Shown here piece after piece: positions 33,827 to 47,300 of a stretch of DNA of 64,000 bases. Within the stretch, counting starts at the first letter, position 1; each line of letters starts with the position of its first letter. The stretch spans positions 7,868,662 to 7,932,661 of the forward strand of contig CM034132.1 of the NCBI GenBank assembly GCA_019914995.1. The letters are read 5' to 3'. This DNA comes from Acanthochlamys bracteata. Its lineage: Eukaryota; Streptophyta; Magnoliopsida; Pandanales; Velloziaceae. The position numbers were made by a program, and so were the translations under genes. The notes beneath the pieces are model-generated. The model saw only the letters and a list, made by a program, of their open reading frames with translations. It searched no databases and was not told the origin of the DNA.

Positions 33827-36800
33827 CCTCTTTCGCTCGATTTCTCCCGCTATATCGCATTCGCCTCTGCTCATCTTCTACTTCTGCTCGATCCTCCACT
33901 GCCGGCAAGGTACTAGCTCTTCAATTTCTCGCTTTAACTCTGATTTCTAAATTAGAAGATTTGAGGAATATCTCTTTGTTGATAAAGATCTTTAGATTTT
34001 CTTGATTTTGCTGTTAAAAGAAACTAAACTTCTAGTGGATTTTTAACAGTTTCTGATTGGCGCGATTTCTCGCATCATACAATTTCCTTCGATTCGTCAA
34101 ATCGTTTCTGATTTCCGATTTAAAATGTTCACAGATTCTAGTGTTTACTTTCTTGAGATCACTTGCTCCTAGGAAAGTTAGATTGTCTATGTTATGTTTC
34201 TAGATTTATTACCTTCTTAGGTGTTGTGCTTTATTGTGTGAGATGAGCAGTTCAAGAAATACTTCGTTGTTTAATTTTCCAAGTCCCAGGGATGAACCTC
34301 TGTGTGATATGAGGTAAAGTTAAATCAGTTAATTATTTATACCACCAAAGCTATCGTAACTCGCTCAGAAGTGGACTCTCTTAGCTGGACATCTAGAAAA
34401 TGGTGTTGGTCCTCTTTGTAGCCAAGCATGGAAGTGATCCAGTATGTATGGAGTTGTTAGTTTCTTTAATTGAGTAGCATCCCATCCGGTTAGCTGCAAA
34501 CCTTGCTCATAAGATAGTGCCTTATTTGGTACAACAACAACAACAAACTAGGCCTTTTTATCCCACTTGAGTGGGGTCGGTTGCATGATTTTTTTTTTTT
34601 TTTTTCTTTCTGTTCGATTATATACCAGATTCAGTGAGATCTAACTCTTCTAAATCTTTCACCACTAACTATAGGCCAAGTTAATTTTGATCCATCCCTT
34701 CTTCTCATAAAGTGTTCTTCTGGTATTGTATCACTTTTATGTACTGAAGTATTTTTAGATCTGCGTAAGATATGTCCAAAACTATTTCAGCTTACTTTCG
34801 CTTAATTTGTCCTCTTTGGTGCGACAACTGTTTGTTGGCTTGAAGTTTTATTTTGGATTTTATCCATGCCAATATACTCACACATTTGTCTTAGCATCCT
34901 CATGTTCAAGGAGTTTTTTATCACATAAAAACTTGGTAGTACCTCGACATTTCATCTATCCTGTTTTAGTCTTATACATAACTTTTTTTTTTCCAATTCT
35001 TCCTTTCTTATTAACAATCGAATATAAATATTTTAAAAATATTATTTTGCTGTACATCACAATTTGATATGGCAACAACAGTATTATTATCATTCTTATG
35101 TTAACTAAAATAATAATACATGTATTCTGCTTTGATCCTACTTAATTTAAGTTATATCTAGACTACTTCTCAACATTCCAATTTATAATGTAATTCTTTT
35201 CTGCCTCGTCACTAAAACTATGTCGTCAGCGAATAATATACACCATGCTACTTTATTCTGAATATGTCAAGTGGTTCATCTATTATTAAGACATAGGTAA
35301 GAAGTTAAAACTGAACGTTGACGTAAACCTATAGTAATAGGGAGCTCTCTACTATTATCACAGTTAGAGTGTACTCGAGTGACTACTACATCATACAATT
35401 TCTTAATGACTTTTATATGTACCTTTTTTTAAGCACCCACCATAACACTTCTTTAGGTACCTTATCATATGCTTTCTCTAAATGCATAAAAATCATATCC
35501 AGGTCTTGCTTCTTCACTCTATATTGTTCCATCAATCTCCTGAGTAGATAGTTCGTTTCCATAATATGCCTCTGGCATACCAAACTGATTATCTGAAATC
35601 TTTGAATTACATCTTAACCTACTTATACACACTAATGTGTTATTTAGTACATGGACTAAAAAGATTATATTATTACACCACTCTAATTCCTTGGGTGAGG
35701 AGACTAGAGTATATAAGTACTTCTACTTCAGAGAACGCTCCTTGTTGAATGATCAATTCATACTCTTGAAAGCATGAAGTGTGTTGCAGATGTTCTTTGG
35801 GACCTAAAGCTTTATGTTGTGAGAATCAGACTAAATAGAAAAAAACTTGCTAAATGATTGGCTAGGTTGAAGGAATGAATGGAGAGATGCAGCAGTGGAT
35901 TATCTGTAATTTAATACTCGTTATCTTAGGATAGAAATGGTTATTAGAGGAGTTCCTTTGATCCAGAACCCAATGTTACTATATATATATATATATATCA
36001 TAATTCATCTAACATGGACTTTGCAATGGGAAGCTGGATGGTGAATGATGCAGTAGTAATTGAATTGCAACAGACAGATTGTTGGCTGACTATTCTTGTC
36101 ATTACTATCATGTAAATTCTTGTGTAACTATATCATACAGATTTTCTGGTAATTGAAATAGCGTAAACACTTATGCATCATATATAAACTGAACCTTCGT
36201 CGATGCTCCTATTTGAAACTAAATCTCATTTAGATGAAAAATGCTCATAGACAACTTGGAAGGACTTTTAGGATGATGATGATATCTTGACAACTTCTTA
36301 GATAGGCTTACATGTGTTCTTATGATTCAGTTGTTTTCTATTCAAATAATGATCTGAATTCCTCGTCTGTTTCTTAATTCTGTTCATCAGATGGCTCTAT
36401 CTATACCTGAAGAGACATCTTCTGGTGCCTTTGTTCGTAAAGCATCTACTTTTCGCAATTTTATATCAAATGAAGCAGGAGCTCAATTTCCTCCAGAATC
36501 AGGAAGATATCATCTTTATATATCATATGCATGCCCTTGGGCATCCAGATGTCTTGCATATATAAAGCTTAAAGGTCTTGACAAGGCAATTAGTTTCACG
36601 GTGGGTGTCTTCATCATTACACTTAGAGTTGTCAAAATAAATACTTACACTTTTCTTTGTTTTGTGATACTTGTTTAACAGTCTGTAAAGCCAAAGTGGG
36701 AAAAGACTAAGGAAGATGAGGAGCATTTTGGTTGGGTTTTCCCTAAATCTAGCACCGAAGAAGCAGGGGCTGAACCTGACCCTTTAAATGGAGCTAAAAG

Positions 36801-38345
36801 TATTAGAGAACTTTATGAACTTGCAAGCTCAAACTATTCAGGAAGATATACTGTCCCTGTATGTATTACAATTTAGTGTTCCACACTTCCTCTTGTCCAT
36901 TTGTTATTTGATAGTATATAATCCTTTTCACAAATGTGTACAGGTTCTTTGGGATAAGAAACTGAAAACTATTGTCAGCAATGAAAGCTCAGATATAATC
37001 CGCATGTTCAACACTGAATTCAATGATATGGCTGGGAATCCTGCATTAAACTTGTATCCCTCAAATTTGCGAGCTCTTATTGATGAGGTTAACGAATTGG
37101 TTTATGATGGAATTAACAATGGTGTTTATAAGTGTGGTTTTGCAACAAAACAAGAACCCTACAACGAGGTAAATGATTATCTTCTTCTTGCAGAAATTGG
37201 AGTATCTGTTTGCCAGTGTAAATTGATCATTTTGCCCATTCCTATGCAGGCTGTGGAGAAACTATATCAATGTTTGGACAAATGTGAAGAGATTCTCAGT
37301 AAGCAGCGATACATCTGTGGGAACGTGCTAACTGAAGCTGATATTCGCTTATTTGTTACCCTTATAAGATTTGATGAGGTATATACTCCATCTCATTTAT
37401 AATGTCAGTTTTCTGATTTCACATAAATATTTCTGGTGAGATATAATGATTGCTTAACCTACCTCCCTTTTTTTTGTCATGTAGATCTAGTAAGAAATTC
37501 ATAATGGTAAATGACAGGCCTTCATTTAGGTTTACATGTATGCTTGGAATAAGTTCTACCAATGATACCATGGAGCTCATATTGTTACTAAAAGTATTTA
37601 GATTTCAAATTCTAAAATAAATGACAGTATACAACGAATTCGGTCTCCTATACTTTCTACCCACCATTCTCTAAATGATTAAACAATGCAATTTTGTTGT
37701 GATAAAGCCTGATCATTCTCCGGAACTTTTTGCCTATCACTTTACTGTAATTCCTTAAATTTATGTCAATTAAAATGTCTTAGACGCATTTGTCTTGGCA
37801 CTTCCCTTTATAAGAGAGAAAGACGTTTGTGTATACTAGAAAGCAAGTAACTCAATGCAAAATGCAGATAAACATTTTACTCCTACTTTATCCACATTTC
37901 TTAGATCAAGAAAAAAAAGTTACTTCTATGTTTTTGCATCCAAAAAGCTACCTTAAACAGCAATTTATTTACCGGATATCAATATTCTTGTTTCCAGCTT
38001 CAATACCTATGTTGTCCTATCATCCGTTACATATCTCCTTTTATGGTTATTATCATGTTTCCATGGAGGTTCTATCATGTGGGATCTCATTGCCTTTTAT
38101 TTTGGTGATAGGTCTATGCTGTTCATTTCAAGTGCAACAAGAAGCTAATTCATGAATATCCAAATCTCTTCAATTACACCAAAGACATATACCAAATTCC
38201 AGGCATGAGCAGCACTGTTAACATGGATCACATCAAGAAGCACTACTATGGAAGCCATCCTTTTATCAATCCTCATGGCATTGTCCCAGCAGGTCCTGGA
38301 ATTGATTATTCCTCTCCTCATGACAGAGATAGATTCAAGGCGTAG
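33823..38345 (+). CDS. Xi-class GST, glutathionyl-hydroquinone reductase, gene 2 (with leader)
   Basis: Exons: 33823-33909, 36391-36600, 36682-36858, 36944-37168, 37250-37378 and 38112-38345; every junction is phase 0. The product is 353 residues, or 324 if translation begins at Met30 (36391). The 29-residue leader is rich in Ser and Arg with no acidic residue (MTSFARF...), like a plastid or mitochondrial transit peptide. The active site is CPWA, Cys77 in the long form, in YACPWASRC. The enzyme reduces glutathionyl-hydroquinones. This is the only one of the three genes with an open leader, so it is the one likely to make an organelle form. Intron 1 (about 2.5 kb) carries an inverted RTE LINE remnant. 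A mini upstream ORF overlaps the leader start. Targeting is an inference; family membership is firm. Confidence 0.92.
34531..35740 (-). mobile_element. RTE-type LINE remnant, 3' half, in intron 1 of gene 2
   Basis: Read on the minus strand, 35420-35540 gives [17 protein letters not shown] followed by [15 protein letters not shown], the RTE reverse transcriptase signature. The FADDIVL catalytic motif appears near 35225. The 3' end at 34531-34570 carries the GTGGGATAAA-like tail and TTG repeats usual for RTE elements. The frame is broken by many stops, so it is inactive. The upstream half (endonuclease) is missing. Confidence 0.85.
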
Positions 38346-39427
38346 AGTTTTCCCGCTGGCTATGTATGTTCCTTTTGGAAGTCATGCTGAACATTATATT
38401 TCAGTATTGTAATAAGATGAACCTATTGCTGTATGTATATATCGAGCAAGATGGGGTACTCATGCGGTATTGTAATAAGACGAACCTTTCTTCTACTTGA
38501 TATGTTGGCTCCCGATTATTTTTGATTCGATATTGATCTCGAATTTGAGGATGTTAGATTAAATTTATGGTGAAAATCTTTTCAGGAGCATGCCAGTTGT
38601 TGTGGTGGTTGTTGTTGTTGTTGATGCGGTGAGGAAGTTGTTGGAAGCATCCTTGTTGAGTCAAATGCACTTCTACAATTTTTCACTAGTTTAAAGACGA
38701 TGTTGTCTAATTACTTACTCCTGGGTGCACGGAATGGTAAGGAGTGGTTTCTCTCTTCGATCGAAGGCGACATTGTTTCTTCATTCGGTGGACGATGACA
38801 TGGTTTCATTCTACTTGTACCATCCTTTTTGGCTAGTTCCCCCGCTATGGATTCAACTGCACCGTTGTCATAGGCTCACGGCGGCTGCAGCGTTTCACTA
38901 AGGAGGAGGCGGTGTTTGCCAGAGTTCATCAAACATGCAAAGTAGGTAATAAAGTACGTTGGATGTGGTAGCGCAAAATGGCATTATCACAAACAGAATG
39001 AGAGCGATTAGTCCAAAAAGTTTGTTTTTTAATAACTTTTATTACAAAATACTTTTCAAAATAAAATTTTTTACAAAACGACTTATCCAATTCAGATTTG
39101 CTTTCTGCATCTGTTTTCTACATGGAGTTCCCTAAGTTAAGATCTTAAGAATGACCTATTGAATATGTTCAGCATTCTTGAAGTTGACTAAAATTTTCAC
39201 ATCTTGGAAAGCATTACTTAGTTGTCCACTTTGAAGCTGCTCTAAAAGCGGGGCTCAGACACTCGTTAAAGAAGCTTTTGAAGTTGCAGTCCAACTCATT
39301 CTTTTATAGCTGGCTTCTAATTCCACAGATATTGTCATGTATTCTGCGATCAAGTACAATAGCTACAAACATCATAATCTCAAGCTTTTGTGAATTTTCC
39401 AAATATTTTCAGATTTCACCAAGCGCG
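38346..39427. other. Spacer between GS-HQR genes 2 and 3
   Basis: It starts with the 3' region of gene 2 (AATAAG-type words near 38410 and 38477). The remainder has no exon-like signal. Confidence 0.4.
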
Positions 39428-39680
39428 TTTGGCTGTGCTTTTTCAAAAAGCACTTTTTAACTTTTTAACACATTTTAAAATAATTTTTTATACTATTTTA
39501 CAGATTTTATTTTAAAATTTAAAAAATATAAAAAAATTAAATAGCATAATATTTTATTATTACTTATTTTATATATATTTTTTAAAATAAAAAATAAAAC
39601 TTATTTTTTAAAATAAAATAAAATAATTCTTCATTCTAAAAAAATATTTTTTATAAGTACTCTCAAATATTTTCTATATT
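39428..39680. repeat. AT-rich MITE-like repeat
   Basis: It begins GTTTGGCTGTGC with AAAAAGCACTTTTT and continues as an AT-rich run with ttattttttaaaataaaa words. It resembles 8045-8310. Non-coding. Confidence 0.5.
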
Positions 39681-40870
39681 TTTGCATGAATATATTACAA
39701 TATAAATTTTCAACATATTTTCAACAACTTTTTCTAGCTTTTAGCACTCTCACTCTCACCATTCCTATGCTTTTCCTAAACTATCCCCTTCATTAAGATC
39801 AACTACAAAGAAGAAGAGATCGTGGTCTTTCTACCTATCAAAAGCTCTTCAGAATTTGTCAGTAGTCCTGCCCTTCAAGATCTTATTTACATCACCGAAA
39901 TGATCCAGAAGAAAACTTTTTTCACCAAACAATCACTTCCAAATAATATACATTCGTTAAATTTACTCTCCCAAACTTATTTTTTACTCACTTTCTAAAA
40001 ACTAATTTCAGAAAATCACATATTGACATAACACATGCCATAAGTATGTCAATTTCCAATGAGTTTTCTAAAAACAATTTCCTAATATGATGTTTTATTT
40101 GTAACTATTGAAAAGAATTGACTATTCTGTAATAAAATCTGTTTTTTAAAATGATGCATATAAAACATTTGACAATAAAGATGTACTTAATATAGTTTAT
40201 ATCTTCTCAGAAAAAATAAGAAGAGAATAAACATGTTATATATTTATAATAATAGAATCAATTACAAACACAAAAATTGTAAAATATTAATATCCAAGGT
40301 CTTGAATGCAAATTTTTTAAGAATAATGTAATTTGAAATTTTTAAAGAAACATTTTAATCAACTATACTTCATTTCCCTCGTAGTAGTTGATTTATTAAT
40401 TGATGTTACAATCTATAGCTCAAAATAAAAAGTCAAAAACAATATTAGCGATTGTGGATTCAACGGCCATAGCTGTAAATTTGGACCTCTTTCGAAATTT
40501 TTGCAAACTATGAGGGTTAACTAATGATCACTCGATTGATCAATCTATAGGAAACGTTTCAAAGAACATTATTTTAAGGACAAATCTTTCTAATGACATT
40601 TTGAGGTAGCGTGGTCTGCCGGTAAGAATACCTTCGACAAAAAGATATTCAAAATAAAATTCACTATAAGAAGAGTCCATACAAAGTCTCGGTGGAATTG
40701 CTATTTTTTTTGTTTTGTTTTGTTTTGTTTTGTTTGGTTTGGTTTTTTACTTTTGACTTCGAGTCCAATTTGGTGTGCGGTTTCTGCTTGAAAATAAAGG
40801 GTTTTATGTGTAAAACATCACAGAGAATTTTGAATTCTTCTCTCTTTTAATTGGAGCAACCGAAGAATCG
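39681..40870. other. AT-rich spacer upstream of GS-HQR gene 3
   Basis: No gene seen. A pentamer microsatellite (TTTTG)n lies at about 40706-40745. The last 25 bp are shared with the region before the gene 1 leader. Confidence 0.5.
40706..40745. repeat. (TTTTG)n microsatellite
   Basis: Several perfect TTTTG pentamers followed by TTTGG variants. Confidence 0.9.
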
Positions 40871-40871
40871 C

Positions 40872-40953
40872 ATGATCTCGTTTACCCGGTTTCTCCCGCA
40901 TTTGTTCTCTTGAGCTTCTTCCATATCTGCTCGATCCTTCACCAACAGCCAAG
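40872..40953 (+). other. Leader exon of GS-HQR gene 3, disrupted
   Basis: It aligns with the gene 2 leader and ends in CAAG before a GTACCC donor. From its ATG there is a TGA at codon 14, and the length (82 bp) leaves phase 1, so it cannot extend the protein. It likely serves only as 5' untranslated leader. Confidence 0.65.
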
Positions 40954-41616
40954 GTACCCTTCGATTTCTCGCTTTCTTAGTTCTGTGACTTGCTGTTTCA
41001 TTGTTATGTGATCGGGAGCTTGACATCTTAGGGATTTTGCCAGTTGTTTATCTTCGCGATGAGTTCACGTTCCTTTCATATGATTCATTATATTTATAAA
41101 TTTATCCACTATTTCTAATGCTAAGATGTAACTCTCCAAACGCTGTAAAAGATCCTCCACCTACGGTCGATAGGTTTTAGGTTTAATTCCTAGTTTCTAA
41201 TGTCTAATTTGTTTTAGTAACTTTAGTAATTTTAAAATGGTATCTTCAAATGTTTTATTCGTAGGTTTAGATTCTTCTAATGAGTTTGGTTTGGTGAGTA
41301 ACATGATAGGAAATTGAAACACTTAATTGTTTCGAAGTAGCTAGAACATGGAGTACTCCTTTTTGTAGATAAATGGTAATCTGGTTTATTATTTTGATTT
41401 GATTGACATCTATGTAGGATGTCAAAATATGCTCCCGCGCCATGAATGAATGTGTTAAACTCTTCTATGAGTAAACTCTCAGCTAGACGCCTAGAAATGT
41501 TTATGGCACTCTTTGATTTTAAGTGCCTCCTCCATTTAGTGCCTTTTCAGAGAGTTGAAATGGACTTGCAAAACTGTTTTGAAAACATTCAACCCCTACA
41601 AGAAACTTGTATTATC

Positions 41617-41620
<4 letters not shown>

Positions 41621-41650
<30 letters not shown>
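41621..41650. repeat. (GA)n microsatellite in intron 1 of gene 3
   Basis: About fifteen uninterrupted AG/GA dinucleotides. Confidence 0.95.
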
Positions 41651-41652
<2 letters not shown>

Positions 41653-42865
41653 GAAACATATTGTTGAAGCAATTGGAAGTTGAAGTATCAGTAGATAAGG
41701 TACTGAATTTGTGCTTTTTATTACTGAAGTTGGGGTTTATTGAGAGATTTGCAAGTTGAGAGGTAATCTTAGGTGAATCCGAATATTTGATAGTAGTTTG
41801 TGCTCTTTACCTTTTTGTTATATATGTTTTATTTGATCTTATAATTGGCATGAATCGGCAATTTATAAGTAAATAGATTAGTAAAATAAATGAGTTTCTT
41901 ACAATTCATTGATAAAGAAGTAGCCAAGTTCTTAAATTAAAATTTTTTGTTTATTTCCTTGATAATGAATTTTTAGTCTCAACATACAGCATGGTGGTCT
42001 GTGACTTGATGCTATAAGCTTTACGGAACTTGCTTCAGACTTGCTTCCCTTTTTTATCGATGATGTGCGCAATATTTCCTAGAGGAAAGTTATTTAGTGC
42101 ATTTTTTGGAGAGCTGTAAGAATCACTTTCTATTAGAAGCTAAAGAGATGTTTGGTTGCGTCTTAATCCACAACTTCCAACTTCTAAGTGTAGATTCTAA
42201 TTTAAAAAGATATCTGGTAACGTTTCTGATTATGGATTCTAGCAATTTAAACTCAAGAAAAAATTCAGAATCTAATCAATAAGGGGAATCAAGATTCTAG
42301 ATTTTAAATTCTGATTCTCAAAGTAAACGTTCAATTTCTGTTTCCATTTCCAAGAGACTTGTTGGAGGAACTTTTTTTAAAAGTTTTTTTTTTTTTTTGA
42401 GAACCTATTTATTGAAGGAGTGAATTTACATAGAAACACATCTAGCATGGGTTTTTTCGATGAGAGCTGGATAATATATGATGAATACTTAATGATATGC
42501 AAGAGCATAAGTGGACACACCATTCAGTTTTTTCTTTTATTTTTTTAATTTTTAATTTTTCGTGTATTTATTGCCATACGAAATTGCTATAAACATTCTC
42601 ATATTGTTTATTCGCAATTAAAATAAAGTAAAGACCTAGATATCCCACATTAAGTGAGACACTGTTGATGAACATAAAGTAAATGTTGTTTACATTGGAA
42701 TTGCTCATAGACAAATAGACAAGACCTTTTACAATTATATTGATATTTTAACTACATGCTATATTGGCTTGTATGCGATCATATTTATTCTGTTGTTTCC
42801 TATTTAGATTATGATCTGCACTTTTCTCGTCTGTTGCTTAATTCCTATTTTTGCCAATCTTTTAG

Positions 42866-45800
42866 ATGGCTACACCTGCACATGGTGAGGCATCTTCTGG
42901 GGCGTATCTTCGTCCATCATCCACATTCCGGAATTTTATATCAAAAGAACCTGGTTCCCGATTTGCTGCTGAATCAGGAAGATATCATCTTTATGTATCA
43001 TATTCATGCCCTTGGGCATCTAGATGTATTGCTGTTTTGAAGCTTAAAGGTCTTGAAAATGCAATTGGTTTTACGGTAAGTGTCTGCACTGTGACTCTTA
43101 CAGTTGTCAAGGTATATACTTATTTTCTTATCCTTTGTGATTTTCGTATGGAAGTGCGTCAAACCAAAGTTTGAACGGACAAAGGAAAGTGACGATCATT
43201 TTGGTTGGGTTTTCCCTAAGTCTAGCACTGAAGATCCTGGGTCTGAACCTGATCCTATAAATGGAGCTAAAAGCATTAGAGAACTCTATGAACTTGCAAG
43301 CTCAAACTATTCAGGAAAATATACAGTTCCTGTATGTATCATACTTTAATGTTGAATCTCCTTTTTTTTAAAATAAATTTTATAGGATATAAACCTTTCT
43401 GCAAATATGTTACAGGTTCTTTGGGATAAGAAACTTAAAACTATTGTCAACAATGAAAGCTCAGAGATAATTCGCATGTTCAATTCTGAATTCAATGATA
43501 TGGCAGAAAATGCTGCATTAGACTTGTATCCCGCAAATCTGCAAGATCAGATTGATGAGGTCAATGAGTGGATTTATGACGGAATTAACAATGGTGTCTA
43601 CAAATGTGGTTTTGCAAAGAAACAAGAACCTTACGATGAGGTAAATGATTATGTTCTACTTTCTGAAATTGGAGATATCCATTTGCCGAACTGATTTTTT
43701 CCCAACACCAATTTAGGCTGTTGAAAAGTTATTTAAGAGTTTGGATAAATGTGAAGAAATTCTAAGTAAGCGGCGGTATATCTGCGGGAATGTGCTAACG
43801 GAAGCTGATGTTCGTTTATTTGTTACTCTTATAAGGTTTGATGAGGTATGTCTATCTCTTTTATAATATCAGCTTTTATTTCACATAAAATGTTTTCTTT
43901 AGATTTATGTGATTGTTTAAATTAACACGTGTTTCTCTGCCTACATGGACCCAACGGTAAAGCAGGAAACTTGAGATTAGGTTGATAAATACCCATAAAA
44001 ACATTAATTTTATGTCATATCCTCATGTGCACATGGAGAAGTGAGAGAAAGAGAGGTAAAACTACTAAATGCATCGTGACTAAATGCTCATTGGGATATA
44101 CATTGACTATATGTGGAGAGCAATGCTTACATATCAACTACATGATAGATGTTTTGAAGAGTCTAAAGACTGCTTTTTCGCACAACGAGCATGGTGGTGG
44201 AAAGAGGACATTCAAGATAAGGTAAAGTAAAAGTGAGTCGTTTCAAAGGGCTTTATAGGTGTAGAAATGATGAAGGTTAGGAAAGTTATAAATTGTACTA
44301 CAAAGAGGCTCGAAAAGCATTAATTAAAGAAAAGCTTTTAGCTTTCAAGATAACGGGATGAAGAAAAGACATATATAGGCTTGATAACTAGAGAAAGGAA
44401 AATGAGAGGTTCAGTTTAGGTGTGGTGTATAAAGGATGAAGTATAGGAAGATACGTATATCTGAAGACGTTCTGTGTAAAAGTTGGAAGACTACTTCAAA
44501 TATTGAGAAAATGCGAGTTGGATGAAATCTTAGTCTTGCCAATTTAAAAACTACTGTACTTATCCTATCTCTTTCAATATTAAAAGTAATTTTTTGTAAA
44601 TTAAGGTGCAAATAGATGGCTGTATCAAGTCATTCAATAAGACTATTTCAAGTCTTTGGTGAAGGGACTAAATTCTTCAATTTGGTTCAGTTCATGAGCT
44701 ACCATAATGTTTGAGATCCAGTTGAGAGATCAAATTTTCATTGAAGTGCTTCTAATATTTATTTTCTTAAAGCACTTCTCAGCAGGTTTCCTTTTTAACA
44801 CATGAAATCACTTTAAAACCGTCTCTAAACTACATCCCTAAAAGATTTATTTCCCCTAAAATGCTTATGGGGAAGCACTTTGTATAAAATTGTTTTGTTT
44901 TTGTATTTCAAAAAGCACTTTTTTAAAATTGTTTCTTGAAGGAGTACAAACTACTTTTCCCACAAGCAGTGTGTTCTAGAAACTACTTCCCTGAAAGCAC
45001 TTTCTTGAAAATTCATGCAAAAGCACTTCTACGGAGGCTTAACTGCTTAAAAGCAATTTTCTAATTGGAGTTTGAACTTTTTTTTTCTGAACTTGCTTTT
45101 CTGAAATCTCATGAGCTTAAAGTTCTTTCTTGATGTTTCGTGATCCAATAAGGAACGTCAAAACATTTCAAATCAAGGGATTGAAAATACATGTATTTAA
45201 ATGCCCCATGAATTTGACGCTTCTTTTTAGAAATGCATGCTTATGGAATTTGCAAAGAACAATTTAAATTTCGTATAGGTTTCACTAAACCTTGCCTTGT
45301 GGCTTGCTGCTAAGCAAATGGATTAGAAGCTTTTGTTTGGCGATTCTTATCTGAGAGTTAAAATATTTTCGAAACCTATGAAGCAAGTAGCACAACTAAT
45401 GCAGTATGCCAAGAACTTTTTGCTTCAAATTCATCTATGCTTCTTAAGAACAAAATATTTTATACATTTTTCATTCACAAAAGACAATGGCTTTACTTAT
45501 CCAAATACTGACCTTTTTCTTTCAAGTTACAATATCTTAGGCTGCCCAATATTATCTGTTCCATATCCACCTCTTTTTTGTGCAGTATGACAATGTAGCT
45601 TCAGAGGTTCTATTATGTGTCTGATGTGTTGATGAACTTCATTATATTCTTCTGAATGAATGTGAATGAAATAGTACTCAATTTTGTTTTACTTTACGGA
45701 TAGGTCTATGCAGTTCTTTTCAAATGCAACAAGAAGCTCTTGCGTGAATATCCAAATCTCTTCAATTACACCAAAGATGTATACCAGTATCCTCGCATGA

Positions 45801-45937
45801 GTAGCTCAGTTAACATGGAGCACATCAGGAAATCCTACTACGTAAGCCATCCTTTTATCAATCCTTACTGCATCATCCCAGTAGGCCCAGGAATAGATTA
45901 TTCCACTCCTCACCACAGAGACAGTTTCAAGCCTTAG
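42866..45937 (+). CDS. Xi-class GST, glutathionyl-hydroquinone reductase, gene 3
   Basis: Exons: 42866-43075, 43155-43331, 43416-43640, 43717-43845 and 45704-45937, all phase 0 and of the same lengths as in genes 1 and 2. The product is 324 residues with the active site YSCPWASRC, Cys48. It reduces glutathionyl-hydroquinones and, as the leader exon is closed, should be cytosolic. It is the most diverged of the three near the C-terminus ([14 protein letters not shown], then SIDEs of [10 protein letters not shown]) and at exon 3, which begins with Cys where the others have Ala or Ser. Intron 5 (about 1.9 kb) holds an RTE LINE fragment and a patch of repeated AAGCACTT words. All splice sites are GT-AG. 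Confidence 0.92.
44150..44560 (+). mobile_element. RTE-type LINE fragment (endonuclease-RT linker) in intron 5 of gene 3
   Basis: The plus strand translates, with shifts, to [12 protein letters not shown], then [24 protein letters not shown] and KDIYRL. This is the conserved region between the endonuclease and the RT of plant RTE elements. Stops and frameshifts are present. It has the same orientation as the host gene, opposite to the LINE at 34531-35740. Confidence 0.7.
44735..45015. repeat. Cluster of AAGCACTT / AAGTGCTT words
   Basis: At least six near-identical octamers (for example near 44741, 44769, 44873, 44909, 44994 and 45023) occur in about 280 bp. This is probably a decayed MITE of the family whose end has AAAAAGCACTTTTT. 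Confidence 0.4.
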
Positions 45938-47300
45938 GACTTCTCTATCGCTGTATGTGTTTCAAGCTGAACATAATTTGCTGGTCGTATTGTAATGATT
46001 TGAACTTCTTGTCATATGTATATATGGAGCAATATGCAATTGTGGAACCCAGTGAGAGGTGTGCGGATATAGCAACCCGGTGCAAGTCTAAAGTTAGATG
46101 TAGTTATGCAAATGTTTACAGATACATAGAGAAGAATTATGTAATTTGCTATACATCACTATAATTCAAATAAACTTTTTTATGTTGGCTACCAATTTTC
46201 AGGAATACTGTTTTGGTTTTCAACTGCCAGGTAGAGCTGGTATCTTATAAAAAGGCTACCTGCGAGGCAGCTTTTTATTTGCCAAAATGGGTTACTAGTA
46301 CGCACTTTGGCAAATAGAGAGCGGCCATGTGTTCCGAGAATTTCTGTTCAAGGTGATCATCCGCAAACCCAATTCAAACAGATTTAAGTAATTCATTTAA
46401 ATCAGATTTGAGTTTGACTTTAGTCAAATTGAGTTAGTTCCAAGACAATTCGAAATTAATACGATATATTAAACAAATTTGGTTTGAATTTGAGTTGATT
46501 CGAAATTGACTTATTTAATTCATTAATTATTTATATAATATATAAAAATATTTAGATCAATAATATTGATTTTAATTATATATATATATATTATTATATT
46601 TTAATTAACTTTTTATTTAATTTATCAATTTGTAAAGTTAATGTTTTCTTGTTTCGGATATATGATATGTAATAATTATCACATATTATTATTAGAACTT
46701 GATGTATGATCCTCGTTTTGATAATTTTGATTATTATAAATTGAATTTAATTTGATTATTAAATAAATTAATCAGAATTGCTAATTTTAATTCATATAAA
46801 TATATAAATTGAGTGATTTTAATTTTATATTATATTAGCAGATCTGTATTCTGATTGTTAACTCATATTGTCACCACTAATTACTAATCTTAGCAAGTCT
46901 AGGTATTTTGAGTATAAAACTTATTGGGAATTCGTATTACCTATAAGTAGAGTGTCAATGAAATCAAGATTTTCATGTTTCGGTGAGAAAATATGATTCG
47001 CCAAATTGAAAGCAGGATAGAAGCTTTGAAATGTTCTCTGGTGATTGACAGAAATAATTCACCAAAATAGCTAGAGACTTTTGGGTTCATCTTCATTTTC
47101 ACCTTTCTTCCCCATCTCTATTGATATCTTCCACAGCAATTTGTGGAATTCTTCTTCATTGACTAACCGTCCGATCTTGATCATCATCAGAGCGCTCGCT
47201 TGTTGGTAGACTTAAGAAAGAAAACTAAGTACCAATAGAGTGTGTTTGAGAATTTTAAAATGATTTGTACTAGTTCTTTTGGGGAGCAATCAAGAATGGC
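45938..47300. other. 3' flank of gene 3 and AT-rich spacer
   Basis: No gene is supported. A small inverted repeat, TTTGCCAAA...TTTGGCAAA, lies at 46280-46316. The AT-rich block 46480-46850 looks like decayed repeat sequence. Confidence 0.4.

Noticed and set aside
42097..42370. Repeated GATTCT words in intron 1 of GS-HQR gene 3, possible MITE
   Set aside because: No convincing inverted ends or target duplication could be found.
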